A stretch of DNA of 64,000 nt from Metasolibacillus sp. (GCF_025291715.1 NZ_JAMBIZ010000012.1:1-64000); one strand, 5' to 3'; shown: positions 8,889-17,827, numbered from the stretch's first letter. A program made the numbers and translations. Notes: generated by a model not told the origin, from the sequence alone.

Positions 8889-9326
8889 TTACCATAGCAT
8901 AGGCTTCGCAACCATAAACCAAAGCATAATAAGCAAGAGCACAACATATAGCCATGTAGAGCGTCTAAGCTTTGCTATAAACTGCCTTCGATTGAATGCC
9001 GGTGTACCAAATGTTTTCATCGTTGGCTTAAAGGCTTGCGCCAAAAAGTAAATGGAAGCAATCATTAAAGCAATCGTCAGCACAATCCATGATGTGTGCC
9101 ATGGCCATCCACCTCTCCAAATTAACAAAATTCCTGATAGTACTAAAACGTGCCCACCATGCTTTACCGTTGTAATGCTCGCTTGAAATGAATGAACATA
9201 GCCTACAAGTGCCGCATCATCGGCCGTTTCCATGCGTTTTAAAATAGAAAATAGCACAAACAATGGACCGATTGACACAATTGCACTTGCTATATGTACA
9301 TATAATAAAATATTAAAAAGTAGCAC
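8889..9326 (-). CDS. DUF2269-like integral membrane protein
   Basis: 145-residue protein with four predicted membrane spans, beginning MLLFNILLYVHIASAIVSIG. Membrane histidines and the KHGGHVLVLSG segment resemble the DUF2269/copper-resistance-D-like superfamily, which is tentative. The start is GTG with AGAGGTG upstream. It is monocistronic and divergent from the HD phosphohydrolase gene. Function unknown. Confidence 0.6.
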   Translation of the reverse strand: MLLFNILLYVHIASAIVSIGPLFVLFSILKRMETADDAALVGYVHSFQASITTVKHGGHVLVLSGILLIWRGGWPWHTSWIVLTIALMIASIYFLAQAFKPTMKTFGTPAFNRRQFIAKLRRSTWLYVVLLLIMLWFMVAKPMLW

Positions 9327-9400
9327 TGCTTAACACCTCTTTAAGTTTGTCTCTACTTTTTAGTATAGTGTAAAGATGCTGTTAATAATATGTAAAATGT

Positions 9401-9429
9401 TTTACAAAACGGACTTTTTGGGTATAAAT
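9401..9429 (+). promoter_or_regulatory. Probable sigma-A promoter for the HD phosphohydrolase gene
   Basis: TTTACA (9401-9406) and TATAAA (9423-9428) are separated by 16 bp. The predicted transcript would begin near 9435, which makes the ATG at 9436 essentially leaderless. This argues for a start further downstream. Confidence 0.5.
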
Positions 9430-9507
9430 TAAAGTATGCTGTTAGTGAGAAAGCTTGCTCATTCCTCCCTTATGACAAGCCTTCTCAACATTAAAATAAG
9501 AAACGGA

Positions 9508-10146
9508 GTGATTGTTATAGGTATTCATCGTTTTTTCACAAGCTTAAATGATTTGGAGCGCATTATCCGCTGTCCTGGCCGCTTTAAGTTCGAGGAACAT
9601 AATGTAGCGGCACATTCGTGGAAAGTATCACAATATGCCATGTTCTTTGCAACGCTAGAGGAGCGCGCTGGCAATACAATCGATTGGAAAGCTCTATATG
9701 AAAAAACAATTAATCATGACTTTGCAGAAGTCTTTATCGGCGATATTAAAACACCCGTGAAGCACGCCTCACCTGAATTAAAGGAAATGCTTGCACATGT
9801 TGAAGAAAAGATGATGGAGAAATTTATTCGGGAAGAAATACCGCCCGATTTTCAAGAAGTCTTTTTTGAGCGTATGAAGGAAGGCAAGGACGCTACAATC
9901 GAAGGTAGACTACTGGAATTTGCAGACAAGCTTGATCAATTTTATGAGGCATTCGCAGAGTTAAAGCGTGGCAATACTGATACAGAGTTTGTTTATATGT
10001 ATCAAACCGCCTTAGCAAAGCTATTATTAATTCCACTGGATGCCACAGTGCACTATTTCCGCACTGAAATTTTAAAGGATGCGATGCAGGAAGATACACA
10101 TATTGATGTTGCCACACTGACAAATGAAATTTTAAATAAGTCCTGA
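9508..10146 (+). CDS. YfbR-like HD-domain 5'-deoxynucleotidase
   Basis: Metal-dependent HD-domain phosphohydrolase of the YfbR type, expected to act on deoxynucleoside 5'-monophosphates. The HD motif residues are visible: EEHNVAAHSWKV (first His), TINHDFAEVFIGD (HD pair) and LEFADKLDQFYEA (distal Asp). The start is uncertain. An ATG at 9436 lies at the predicted transcription start. A GTG at 9508 overlaps a GGAG sequence. The natural family start appears to be at GIHRFFTSLNDLERI, where the codon is ATA (9517) after a well-spaced CGGAGTG. The 3' gene neighbour converges. Function is by family resemblance. Confidence 0.75.
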   Translation: MIVIGIHRFFTSLNDLERIIRCPGRFKFEEHNVAAHSWKVSQYAMFFATLEERAGNTIDWKALYEKTINHDFAEVFIGDIKTPVKHASPELKEMLAHVEEKMMEKFIREEIPPDFQEVFFERMKEGKDATIEGRLLEFADKLDQFYEAFAELKRGNTDTEFVYMYQTALAKLLLIPLDATVHYFRTEILKDAMQEDTHIDVATLTNEILNKS

Positions 10147-10314
10147 TGCGAAGCTTCTTGATTCAGTTTCTTATCTTAATTTTGTAAAGTTAGCTTTATA
10201 ACAAAGTTTACTTTACATTATTTTGTTATAGGATACATTTTTGAATAAAAATTATTGTCAATACTATTTGTATATGCTGGTTGATTTTTCTCTCATAATT
10301 AAGCATTTATACCC

Positions 10315-11046
10315 CTACTTCAAAGCTGTTGCATAAGCAATACACCGTTCGACATACTCCAAGATTTCTTCTGAAATTGGATATAGCCCCGTTTCTTCGA
10401 TAGGGCGTTTTCTAATTTCCCAAAATTCCTCCATTAACTTTGTATCTTCCTGAAAGGTCTCTTTGGATATTTCAATTAACTCAGAGGCAATTTGAAAACC
10501 TTCGTCTGATTCAGCCTCTATATTATTTTGTATACACCTTTCAATTCGTCGTAGCAATGCAATATATTGCTGCGTTGTTTTATCGTTATGACTAATGTTT
10601 GGAAGTGCTTCTTGTAACAAGGTTTTGTCTTCATCTTGAAAATAGTCAATCCATTTTTTAGATGATTTTTGTGAATTTTGAACAAGTGCCGTTACATGCT
10701 CCCAAGATAAAGGAGCTTCCAAGTCAATCATATTAATTAATGAGGCTGTATGAGAAATGTTCATTTGAATATTCGATAGTTGCTCTTGTAGATAATTATA
10801 ATGCGAAATTAGAACTTGTTTATAGGAGAGTTTATCCAATAAATCACGTATATTTTCAAGAGGAAGTGCTAGAGATTTCAAAATAAGAATTTTCTCTAAT
10901 TGAAATAAATCCTTTTCTGAATAGTAGCGCCGTCCATTATCATCCTTATCGCTTGGCGTAAGAAGGTTAATTTGATCGTAATAGCGCAGCGTGCGGATGG
11001 AAATATTTTTCTGTTTAGCTACTTCTCCTGTTGTCCATTGCTTCAT
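10315..11046 (-). CDS. MerR-family transcriptional regulator
   Basis: 243-residue regulator. The N-terminus MKQWTTGEVAKQKNISIRTL begins the winged-helix MerR domain, followed by RYYDQINLLTPS and the helix SEKDLFQLEKILILKSLALP. A coiled-coil dimer helix and a C-terminal ~150-residue helical effector domain (TipAS/antibiotic-recognition type by size only) follow. AGGAGG precedes the ATG. It is divergent from a CPBP protease gene whose promoter has the 19-bp MerR spacer and a perfect dyad (11076-11088), so it very likely activates that gene. Confidence 0.88.
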   Translation of the reverse strand: MKQWTTGEVAKQKNISIRTLRYYDQINLLTPSDKDDNGRRYYSEKDLFQLEKILILKSLALPLENIRDLLDKLSYKQVLISHYNYLQEQLSNIQMNISHTASLINMIDLEAPLSWEHVTALVQNSQKSSKKWIDYFQDEDKTLLQEALPNISHNDKTTQQYIALLRRIERCIQNNIEAESDEGFQIASELIEISKETFQEDTKLMEEFWEIRKRPIEETGLYPISEEILEYVERCIAYATALK

Positions 11047-11068
11047 CTCATATCCTCCTAAAAAAGGG

Positions 11069-11099
11069 TTGCGGGTGACGTTACGTCATCTTCTATACT
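11069..11099 (+). promoter_or_regulatory. MerR-type promoter with 19-bp spacer and dyad operator
   Basis: TTGCGG (11069-11074) and TATACT (11094-11099) are 19 bp apart, the overlong spacing typical of MerR-activated promoters. The perfect dyad TGACGT-T-ACGTCA (11076-11088) lies in the spacer. It drives the CPBP gene and faces the MerR gene. Confidence 0.75.
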
Positions 11100-11131
11100 C
11101 GAAGTATATCAAAAATAAGGAGAGCGCACGA

Positions 11132-11836
11132 ATGGAAATGAAACAACTAGGCTGGAAAGAGCAAGACTTTTGGAGTTTGAAAGAATTCGTATTATTATTG
11201 TTGCTTGAATTCGTAATTGTAATAGGATGTATTAAATTTTTTGTAAAACCAATTTATTTGAGATTGCTTGATGATGAGCTATATGCTGGAACATTAACGG
11301 GGCTAACAATAGCACTTATTTTAATGTTAGGTGTCTATGTTATTGCACTCTACCCCAAAAAGCTTTCCTGGAGCGAGTTAGGAATAAAATCATTTAGCGT
11401 GAAGGAATGGAAACATATTCTACTATCCTCCATTCTCTTACTGGTTGGAGCTACAATCATTGTCATACTTACTAGCTTTATAGGGAATTCGTGGGAGAAC
11501 AGCAAAACAGCAGCCATCCAACAAAACGTAACTTTCCTTACAGCTCTAATCGCTTTCGTCTCTGCGGCTGTAATCTCACCGATCTATGAGGAAATTTTTT
11601 ATCGTGGCTTTTTATATCGTTGGTTACGTACACGCATAGGATTTACAGGTGCACTGATCATTAGCTCCCTCATCTTTACAATTGTTCATATTCCAACATA
11701 TAACGTCATGCCAGTAAATTTCTTTAGTGGTGTTATTTTCGCGTTAGCATATGAACGAACAGGCTCGATTTGGCCATCTGTTGTTATTCATGGTTTAACG
11801 AATGGAGTAATGGTTTTACTGATAATTTGGGGATAA
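11132..11836 (+). CDS. CPBP-family intramembrane metalloprotease
   Basis: 234-residue membrane protein of the CAAX protease/bacteriocin-processing (Abi) family. The ATG at 11132 follows AAGGAG. Several membrane helices precede the signature motifs EEIFYRGFLYRWL (EExxxR), FTIVHIPTYN (FxxxH) and the C-terminal HGLTNG (HxxxN/B-like), which supply the metal-binding glutamates, histidines and asparagine. The gene is controlled by what looks like a MerR-activated promoter. Roles in the family include prenyl-protein processing, bacteriocin self-immunity and regulated proteolysis; the substrate here is unknown. Confidence 0.88.
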   Translation: MEMKQLGWKEQDFWSLKEFVLLLLLEFVIVIGCIKFFVKPIYLRLLDDELYAGTLTGLTIALILMLGVYVIALYPKKLSWSELGIKSFSVKEWKHILLSSILLLVGATIIVILTSFIGNSWENSKTAAIQQNVTFLTALIAFVSAAVISPIYEEIFYRGFLYRWLRTRIGFTGALIISSLIFTIVHIPTYNVMPVNFFSGVIFALAYERTGSIWPSVVIHGLTNGVMVLLIIWG

Positions 11837-11900
11837 CGGTATTTAACTGATTCCTTATAATTGTTTTTTACACTAAAGCCATCAGAAAGGGTGATGGTGA

Positions 11901-11987
11901 ATGCAGCAGTTTATTTTACAAACAGAAAATCTTAGTAAAGCTTTTAAAGGCTATCCGAAACGGTATTTTTCGGATAGCCACATGTAA
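11901..11987 (+). pseudogene. Remnant N-terminus of an ABC transporter ATPase gene
   Basis: A GGGTGATGGTG Shine-Dalgarno-like stretch precedes an ATG encoding MQQFILQTENLSKAFKG, which matches the start of BcrA-type ABC ATPases (ILxTxNLSKxFKG). The frame then runs into a hairpin (11949-11979) and stops after 28 codons. No Walker A or other ATPase sequence follows. I read it as the stump of a deleted gene. Confidence 0.5.
11949..11979 (-). terminator. Strong hairpin downstream of the DUF418 gene
   Basis: GGCTATCCGAAA and TTTCGGATAGCC form a perfect 12-bp stem. On the minus strand it is followed by TTTAAAA, a weak T-tract, so it probably ends the DUF418 transcript. Confidence 0.55.
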
Positions 11988-11988
11988 A

Positions 11989-13029
11989 TTATATCTTTTC
12001 TCGTTTATTAAATAGCGGTGGCACTGATAAATATGTCCCCATCCGCCATAGCCATTCCATTGGTCCAAAGCGACAATAGTGTAGCCATGCTTTACTAAAT
12101 AATAGCTGAACACAATAGATGGCAAGGCAAATCCAGAGTGTTTGAATGAGCTGGATATTACCGATTAAGTCAAATGTACGTCCAACGAGCAGAATAAGCA
12201 CCGTTTGTCCTAAGTAATTCGTTAGTGCCATACGTCCATAAGCTTTTAATGGCGATAATATTGTTTGTATAACCGGATATTGAAGCAGTAATAATAAGGC
12301 ACCGACATAAAATGCTGATACAAAAGGGCTCACTTGTAAACCAATTAAGTTAAATTGCTGAACATTTGTAATATGCTGTTTTAGCTCATTGTCCGTTAGT
12401 TGCTCAAATTGTACATTTCCTGCTGGTACATAGCTCCACTGATAAAATAACCCAGCTACACTAAAGCACAGCATTAGTATTGTAAGAATAACAAGCTGCT
12501 TACGAAGCTCCTTTAACTTTTCAAAAATCCGATACTGTCCAGCTGCTAAGCCGAGTAAAATGAGCGGTAATGGCATGGCGATTTTTATACCATAATACGC
12601 TGTAACTGCTAGTAATAATAATGCTATGACAAGTGTTGTTTCCTTCCTTACCTTATAAAATGGCAATGCTATAAAACCATATATTGCATAGACAGAGAGC
12701 GCCTCTCCTGGCTGAAAGAAGAAGTGAATAATTCCCATGCTAAAAAGGATAGCGAGACGCCGTGTAAATAACAGATATGCTCTCTCCCCTCTCGCTTTAG
12801 CACGTGAAATAAACAAATAAAAACCCACTCCAAATAAAAATGAAAAAATAGAGAAAAACTTTCCTTCTACAAATAATAATAAAAATCGGTTATATGCAAT
12901 ATCTATTGTCGTTTCTAGTAAACCTACTCTCATCAGTGCAGGTATATTCACTAAAATAATGCCGAGCAATGCAAAGCCTCTTAAATAATCCAACACATCT
13001 ATACGCTGTTTTCCTTCAATTGGTTGCAA
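11989..13029 (-). CDS. DUF418 (YeiB-type) membrane protein
   Basis: 346-residue multi-spanning protein of the YeiB/DUF418 family. It begins near RIDVLDYLRGFALLGIILVN, the hallmark of the family, and ends with the DUF418 block, including GRMALTNYLGQTVL and the FGPMEWLWR motif near the C-terminus. Around ten hydrophobic helices are present. The start is TTG after GAGGGGG. These proteins are suspected transporters or acyltransferase-like membrane enzymes, but no activity is established. It is monocistronic and divergent from a chemoreceptor gene. Confidence 0.85.
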   Translation of the reverse strand: MQPIEGKQRIDVLDYLRGFALLGIILVNIPALMRVGLLETTIDIAYNRFLLLFVEGKFFSIFSFLFGVGFYLFISRAKARGERAYLLFTRRLAILFSMGIIHFFFQPGEALSVYAIYGFIALPFYKVRKETTLVIALLLLAVTAYYGIKIAMPLPLILLGLAAGQYRIFEKLKELRKQLVILTILMLCFSVAGLFYQWSYVPAGNVQFEQLTDNELKQHITNVQQFNLIGLQVSPFVSAFYVGALLLLLQYPVIQTILSPLKAYGRMALTNYLGQTVLILLVGRTFDLIGNIQLIQTLWICLAIYCVQLLFSKAWLHYCRFGPMEWLWRMGTYLSVPPLFNKREKI

Positions 13030-13136
13030 ACTTTTCCCCCTCGATATAACTAACTTAACATCCTTTTATAATAATGACATAATAGCATTTTTTTAGTACA
13101 ATTACATGAATAATCATTCATTTTCGGAGGAATTAT

Positions 13137-14612
13137 ATGGAGCTTAAAATTCAATATGACACACAAAAAGTCCATCGTGTTAACTTAGCTATTATTATTG
13201 CTTTAGCCATTCTGATTTGTGGTCCTTTAATTATTTCGAGGGGAATGCTTTTTTTAGCAGTCGGTTTAATCGTTGTTGCATTGGCCCTTATTAATTATTT
13301 TTTACCAATCAATCCTTATGTTAAAGGCTTTATTTTCGGTATGATTCCTACATTAATTGTCTTTACATTGTTTTTAGTTGACCAATTTTCATTAAATAAG
13401 CACTATATTTTAATTTGTTCAGTTGCAATTATTGCGCTGTATTTTAAAAGTAACCTGATCATTTTGTTCGGCATTATTATCAATATGAGCTTTATTACCG
13501 TTTATCTTTTAAAGCCCGAAAATTTGTTAGGTGCTGCTAATTCTTTTATTACTTTTATGACGCTATTTTCGATTTTAAACGGTGTTATTATCGCATTTTA
13601 CTTGATTGCTAGATGGGGCAACGCATTAATTGACAATGCCAAGCAGCAGCAGGAGGAAATGCAACAATCATTACAGCAGCTACAAAGCACATTCCAAGAA
13701 ATTGAAACAAGCACACAAGCGCTGGACAAACACGTGACACAGTTCCAGCAAACAATGACGCAGATTGCGAATAGCAGTCAATATATTTTATCTGCCTCTG
13801 AATCTATTTCCGCAAGCACACAGCAGGAAGCCGCGAGCCTACAATTTATTCGTAGTGCGATGAGCGATTCGGTCTATTTTGTCAATGATACGCTTGAAAT
13901 TTCTAAAGATACCGTAGCACAATCAACAAATTTACAGCAGGAGGTTATGACAGGCTGGCATAAAATGCAGCATACGATGAGCCAAATGTCTGTAATGAGC
14001 AATGCGATGCATGCAACTGCTGACACGGTGAACGAGCTACAAAGTAGCCTGCAATTAGTGAATCAGCTACTGCTAGGCATTCAGCATATCGCAGGGCAAA
14101 CAAACTTGCTCGCCCTCAACGCAGCTATCGAAGCAGCACGCGCAGGTGAACATGGAAAAGGCTTTGCGATTGTCGCAGATGAAGTGCGCAAATTAGCAGA
14201 AGAAAGTGCCTCAATTACAGTGAATATTACGCAAGTAACGGAAAGCTTGTTCGCTAAATCCACTGAAGCACAGCAACGCTCACAGGAGGGTGAACAAGCT
14301 TTACAAGAAGGTGAGCAGTCTTTACAGGAGGTTGGTGAATTTTTAAATCGCTTAAAAAATTCCTTTACACAAAGCACTGAAGATTTGACGCGAGGGATGA
14401 ATGATTTAACAAACGCTATGGCGCAATTCAATACAATCCAACAACAGGTAGACAGACTGAATGAGATGGCTAGTCAAAATGCAACATCGACAAGCGCAAT
14501 CGTGCAGGCTGTCGAGGATGAAAATCAAATGCTGCAAACGATGAGTGAAATTACTAAGAAGGTGCATAGCTTGAACGATGCATTGAAGTCGCTCGTCACG
14601 GTAGGGAAATAA
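13137..14612 (+). CDS. Methyl-accepting chemotaxis protein without periplasmic loop
   Basis: 491-residue chemoreceptor. The N-terminal ~165 residues are a bundle of about six short-looped membrane helices, not a two-helix anchor with an extracellular sensor, so the signal is probably sensed in or at the membrane. The rest is a coiled-coil signalling domain with the highly conserved hairpin tip [20 protein letters not shown] followed by [19 protein letters not shown]. This tip binds CheA/CheW. GGAGG precedes the ATG. Glutamine/glutamate-rich helices provide likely methylation sites. Confidence 0.9.
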   Translation: MELKIQYDTQKVHRVNLAIIIALAILICGPLIISRGMLFLAVGLIVVALALINYFLPINPYVKGFIFGMIPTLIVFTLFLVDQFSLNKHYILICSVAIIALYFKSNLIILFGIIINMSFITVYLLKPENLLGAANSFITFMTLFSILNGVIIAFYLIARWGNALIDNAKQQQEEMQQSLQQLQSTFQEIETSTQALDKHVTQFQQTMTQIANSSQYILSASESISASTQQEAASLQFIRSAMSDSVYFVNDTLEISKDTVAQSTNLQQEVMTGWHKMQHTMSQMSVMSNAMHATADTVNELQSSLQLVNQLLLGIQHIAGQTNLLALNAAIEAARAGEHGKGFAIVADEVRKLAEESASITVNITQVTESLFAKSTEAQQRSQEGEQALQEGEQSLQEVGEFLNRLKNSFTQSTEDLTRGMNDLTNAMAQFNTIQQQVDRLNEMASQNATSTSAIVQAVEDENQMLQTMSEITKKVHSLNDALKSLVTVGK

Positions 14613-15058
14613 GAAAACTTGGTCAAATCCATTTTTTCATATTATCTGTTTAGGACTTTTCAATAAGAAGCCGATTCTAGGAGAAAAGCATAATTACAGG
14701 CTTTACTTTAAAAGGATTTTTTTATCTTTTAGTTCTTCTTATTATCAGAAGCATCCTTAAATATTTATTTTTTTAAATCAATTTGTAGTAATTCCCATAT
14801 GTTATCATTTGACAAATTCATGTAAAGACACTTACTTGCGCCAAGCAAATAGTTGCTCTACAATAAGAATCAAGCTACGTTGTACGTATTAATATTAAGT
14901 TTTAACCTTTATACTGTAACAGGGAGTTTTATATCCGAGCTGGAATGGCGAGCCTTAGCTCCTTTGACCTAAGGATAAACAGGAATGCTCATGCGGACAC
15001 CCACTTTGAGAAGTGTGGTTTAAAACTTTCTATATATTTACGGCAATGTGGCTTATCT

Positions 15059-15088
15059 TTCAAAATGTTGATATATCAGCATTTTGAA
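15059..15088. repeat. 30-nt near-perfect palindrome
   Basis: TTCAAAATG-TTGATATATCAG-CATTTTGAA folds back on itself with a single G-U wobble. It has no adjacent T-run, so it is more likely an operator or RNA stem than a terminator. Confidence 0.6.
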
Positions 15089-15157
15089 GTACATAGGCAA
15101 TATGGAAAAGCGCTTTTTACACTTACATTAAAACTAAAATTGATAGTAATCATTTGT

Positions 15158-15186
15158 AGACCACTTGTCATGAAGTGGTCTTTTTA
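15158..15186 (+). terminator. Intrinsic terminator upstream of speG
   Basis: AGACCACTT pairs with AAGTGGTCT (15158-15181), followed by TTTTTAT. It would end a transcript arising in the structured intergenic region or in the chemoreceptor gene. Confidence 0.75.
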
Positions 15187-15267
15187 TATGTTGGAAGAGA
15201 AAAAAAGTGAAAAATTTCATTTGCTTCTATAGAATATAAATAATTATTGATTTTGGAGGCGTATGGG

Positions 15268-15795
15268 ATGGATCAGCGTATCAAATTAAGACCGTTAGAG
15301 CGTGAGGATTTAAAATATGTGCATAAGCTTAACAATGACTCAAGAATTATGTCCTATTGGTTTGAGGAGCCGTATGAGTCATTTGTAGAGTTACAGGATT
15401 TATTTGAAAAGCATATTCATAAACAGAGTGAAAGGCGCTTCATTATTCAAAAAGGTGAGGAAATCCTTGGCTTAGTTGAATTAGTTGAAATCGACTTAAT
15501 TCACCGCAATGCAGAATTTCAAATTATTATTGACCCTAACTGTCAAGGAAAGGGCTACGCTTATTCAGTAACCGTGCTCGCAATGCGCTATGCATTCAAT
15601 ATTCTTAACTTGCACAAGCTCTATTTAATCGTTGATAAACAAAATGAAAAAGCCATTCATATTTATAAAAAAGCTGGCTTCCAAATTGAAGGTGAGCTGA
15701 AAGAGGAATTTTTCACTGCTGGCTCTTATCACGATGCGTATCGTATGTATATTTTCCAACGTGATTTTCATCAAAATAGCGAAAAATACTGTTAA
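15268..15795 (+). CDS. speG: Spermidine N1-acetyltransferase
   Basis: 175-residue GNAT-family enzyme that acetylates spermidine/spermine with acetyl-CoA. The start at 15268 follows GGAGG by about 8 bases. Similarity to E. coli SpeG is visible throughout from memory: [61 protein letters not shown], the acetyl-CoA loop QGKGYA, and [20 protein letters not shown]. It is monocistronic and closed by a terminator. Polyamine detoxification is the expected role. Confidence 0.93.
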   Translation: MDQRIKLRPLEREDLKYVHKLNNDSRIMSYWFEEPYESFVELQDLFEKHIHKQSERRFIIQKGEEILGLVELVEIDLIHRNAEFQIIIDPNCQGKGYAYSVTVLAMRYAFNILNLHKLYLIVDKQNEKAIHIYKKAGFQIEGELKEEFFTAGSYHDAYRMYIFQRDFHQNSEKYC

Positions 15796-15798
15796 CTA

Positions 15799-15835
15799 AA
15801 GGGCTCGTCTGATTTTCGGACGGGCCCTTCTGTTT
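15799..15835 (+). terminator. Intrinsic terminator after speG
   Basis: AAGGGCTCGTC pairs with GACGGGCCCTT (15799-15829, one wobble), followed by CTGTTTTA. Confidence 0.8.
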
Positions 15836-15956
15836 TATGAACATCAATACACCACTCTCCTGTGAAATAGATTTTTTCATACTATTTCTAAATATAAATT
15901 TTAGCGGTATAATGAAATTTATTGATTTTTCAAAAAATAAAGGTGGAGGCTTTATT

Positions 15957-17120
15957 ATGTCAAAGCAGCATATTGGAATTATCTTTGGTGGGATTTTATT
16001 TTTAGTTGTCGCAATGGGCATTAGCCGCTTTGCCTTCACACCCCTTTTACCTTTTATGCGTGAGGATGAAGGCTTATCGTTACAAGTTGGGGGCTGGCTA
16101 GCATCAAGCAACTACATAGGTTATTTTCTCGGCTCGTTAGGGGCTGGCTTTATTTTTAAACGTAAAAAGGAATTTTTACTAGCAAATGTTGTAATTAATG
16201 TGCTTTCTATTGTCGCAATGGGGCTAACAGCAGTGCTAGCTCCTTGGCTTATTTTGCGCTTTATTGCTGGGCTAACAGGTGGCTTTATTTTTGTCTTAAC
16301 ATCTAGTATCGTCATGGATTATTTAGCAACACACCTTTTAACTCGCTGGTCAGGCTTTGTCTTTAGTGGTATCGGTCTTGGCATCGCTATTTCTGGGTTG
16401 GTTGTGCCCTATTTAGAAAGCCTTGTGGCATGGCAAGGTACATGGATCGGGCTCGGCATTTTATCAGCGCTACTTGTGACAACAACGGCTGTTTTATGGC
16501 GAAATTTAACTGTACATAATAGTGAAAAGGCTGTGAAATCTCATGATACAAATATTTGGAGAGGTTTTATGCCATGGCTCATTCTTGCCTATGGCTTAGA
16601 AGGCTTTGGCTATATTATTACTGGTACATTTTTAGTAGATATTATTTACAATATCGAGAGCTTGCGTGCATTTGCAGGCTATAGCTGGGGTGTTGCAGGA
16701 ATTGCAGCAATTCCCTCTGCCCCATTATGGGTATCGCTAATGACAAAGCTATCACCTGTGAAGGCGATGGCAATTGCCTATGCATTACAAATTTTCGGCA
16801 TCATCCTTCCCGTCCTTTCACAAACGGTATGGAGTGTGTTACTGTCAGCATTTTTATTCGGTATGACGTTCGTTGGGCTCGTTTCTATGACAACAGGCTA
16901 TGCGCGCCAGCTCTTTCCTAAACAAAGCGGTATGGTCGTTTCGGTGCTGACAACATTTTATGCCTTTGGGCAAATTATCGGCCCGATTTTAGCAAGTAAA
17001 TTAGAGGCTTATTATAATAGCTATAAAGCTCCACTGCTTCTTGCTGGCGCTGTCGTAACAATCGCATTGCTTATTTTATTAGTCGGTCATATGAAAGCGA
17101 CGCGAAAAGCAACAAGTTAA
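15957..17120 (+). CDS. YbfB/YjiJ-family MFS transporter
   Basis: 387-residue, twelve-helix transporter of the YbfB/YjiJ branch of the major facilitator superfamily. The ATG at 15957 is selected because GGTGGAGG lies 6-10 bases upstream. The N-terminus carries the family-like ISRFAFTPLLPFMREDEGLS, then GWLASSNYIGYFLGSLGAG; the second half has GYSWGVAGIAAIPSAPLWV. Substrate unknown. It stands between the speG terminator and the converging histidine phosphatase gene. Confidence 0.85.
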   Translation: MSKQHIGIIFGGILFLVVAMGISRFAFTPLLPFMREDEGLSLQVGGWLASSNYIGYFLGSLGAGFIFKRKKEFLLANVVINVLSIVAMGLTAVLAPWLILRFIAGLTGGFIFVLTSSIVMDYLATHLLTRWSGFVFSGIGLGIAISGLVVPYLESLVAWQGTWIGLGILSALLVTTTAVLWRNLTVHNSEKAVKSHDTNIWRGFMPWLILAYGLEGFGYIITGTFLVDIIYNIESLRAFAGYSWGVAGIAAIPSAPLWVSLMTKLSPVKAMAIAYALQIFGIILPVLSQTVWSVLLSAFLFGMTFVGLVSMTTGYARQLFPKQSGMVVSVLTTFYAFGQIIGPILASKLEAYYNSYKAPLLLAGAVVTIALLILLVGHMKATRKATS

Positions 17121-17139
17121 GTTGTTTTTCGCATCGCTT

Positions 17140-17739
17140 TTAAGCTAGATGAGCCTGTGAGTTTAAATAATGAACGATCTTTTCCCCATCCCTCAATTCA
17201 ATGACATGCAGCCCTGTATCCCCTGTATGAAACAGCCATTGCTCCTCTATTGTCTTTCCTAACAAAATATTTAATAAATGTAGCAATGTGCCGCCATGTG
17301 CAACAAGCGCTATACATTGTAAATGCCCATAATCATGTAAAATGGTATATAACGCTTGCTCCACGCGAGAGCGAAATTGCAATTGTGATTCACCACCCTC
17401 AATCGCTATATGCAATGGACGTCCCCCCTCTGGCAATGGATATTTGATGAGTGCTTCCTGTCGAGACATTCCAGCTAATACACCGTTATTGTATTCCATC
17501 AAATCACCTTCAATAGCAACCTCACATCGACATTGATCACTTAAAATTTCCGCTGTTTGATATGCTCTTTGTAAAGGACTTGCGATGATTGCCTCTATTT
17601 GAAAATGAGCTGCAACAAAGCTAGCTAGTTTTTCAGCTTGTTCTATACCTAAATTTGTTAAAGGAAAATCCGCCCTACCTTCATGTACTTCTAAAATATC
17701 AGCCTGTGATTGTCCATGTCTAATAAGTAATAATTTCAA
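17140..17739 (-). CDS. Histidine phosphatase family protein (phosphoglycerate mutase-like)
   Basis: 199-residue cytoplasmic phosphatase/mutase-fold enzyme. The phosphohistidine motif LLIRHGQSQADILE is at residues 3-16, ASPLQRAYQTAEIL supplies the Arg of the phosphate pocket, and VAHGGTLLHLLNILLG supplies the second histidine. The length fits the small CobC/PhoE/GpmB-like group. The TTG start follows GAGGAGG. Candidate substrates include phosphorylated sugars, nucleotides and alpha-ribazole-P; no cobalamin genes are nearby. A cre-like TGAAAGCGTTTTAT lies upstream at 17781-17794. Confidence 0.85.
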   Translation of the reverse strand: MKLLLIRHGQSQADILEVHEGRADFPLTNLGIEQAEKLASFVAAHFQIEAIIASPLQRAYQTAEILSDQCRCEVAIEGDLMEYNNGVLAGMSRQEALIKYPLPEGGRPLHIAIEGGESQLQFRSRVEQALYTILHDYGHLQCIALVAHGGTLLHLLNILLGKTIEEQWLFHTGDTGLHVIELRDGEKIVHYLNSQAHLA

Positions 17740-17780
17740 TATATATCCTCCTCAAAAATCAATATAGTAAATTATGTATT

Positions 17781-17794
17781 TGAAAGCGTTTTAT
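17781..17794. promoter_or_regulatory. Possible catabolite-responsive (cre-like) site
   Basis: TGAAAGCGTTTTAT matches the first twelve positions of the CcpA consensus TGWAANCGNTNWCA but lacks the final CA. It lies upstream of the histidine phosphatase gene. Low certainty. Confidence 0.3.
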
Positions 17795-17827
17795 TGTAAA
17801 TAGTTTTATAAAATGAAAGCAAAAACA

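Larger units (their letters stand above)
14613..15267 (+). other. Long structured intergenic region, possible ncRNA or decayed repeat
   Basis: 655 bases without a convincing gene. Visible structure includes CCTTAG/CTAAGG and GAGCT/AGCTC stems (14935-14980), a CACTT/AAGTG hairpin (about 14999-15018), and a 30-nt palindrome at 15059-15088. A TTGACA-like box occurs near 14809. A 95-codon open frame at 14945-15232 has no ribosome site or protein-like composition. The minus strand also reads as short coding-like runs, as in a conserved repeat or a degenerate element. I could not match it to a known RNA family. Confidence 0.35.

Noticed and set aside
10183..10230. Competing hairpins (GTAAAGT/ACTTTAC and TATAACAAA/TTTTGTTATA) as a riboswitch
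   Set aside because: They lie between converging genes, downstream of both stop codons, so a termination or 3'-end role is simpler.
14776..15030. 6S RNA, T-box or other known riboswitch
   Set aside because: I could not find the conserved cores of these classes (for example AGGGTGGNACCGCG for T-box) or the long closing stem expected for 6S RNA.
14945..15232. 95-codon open frame in the gap before speG
   Set aside because: It has no ribosome binding site, runs through several RNA-like hairpins and a terminator, and resembles no protein.
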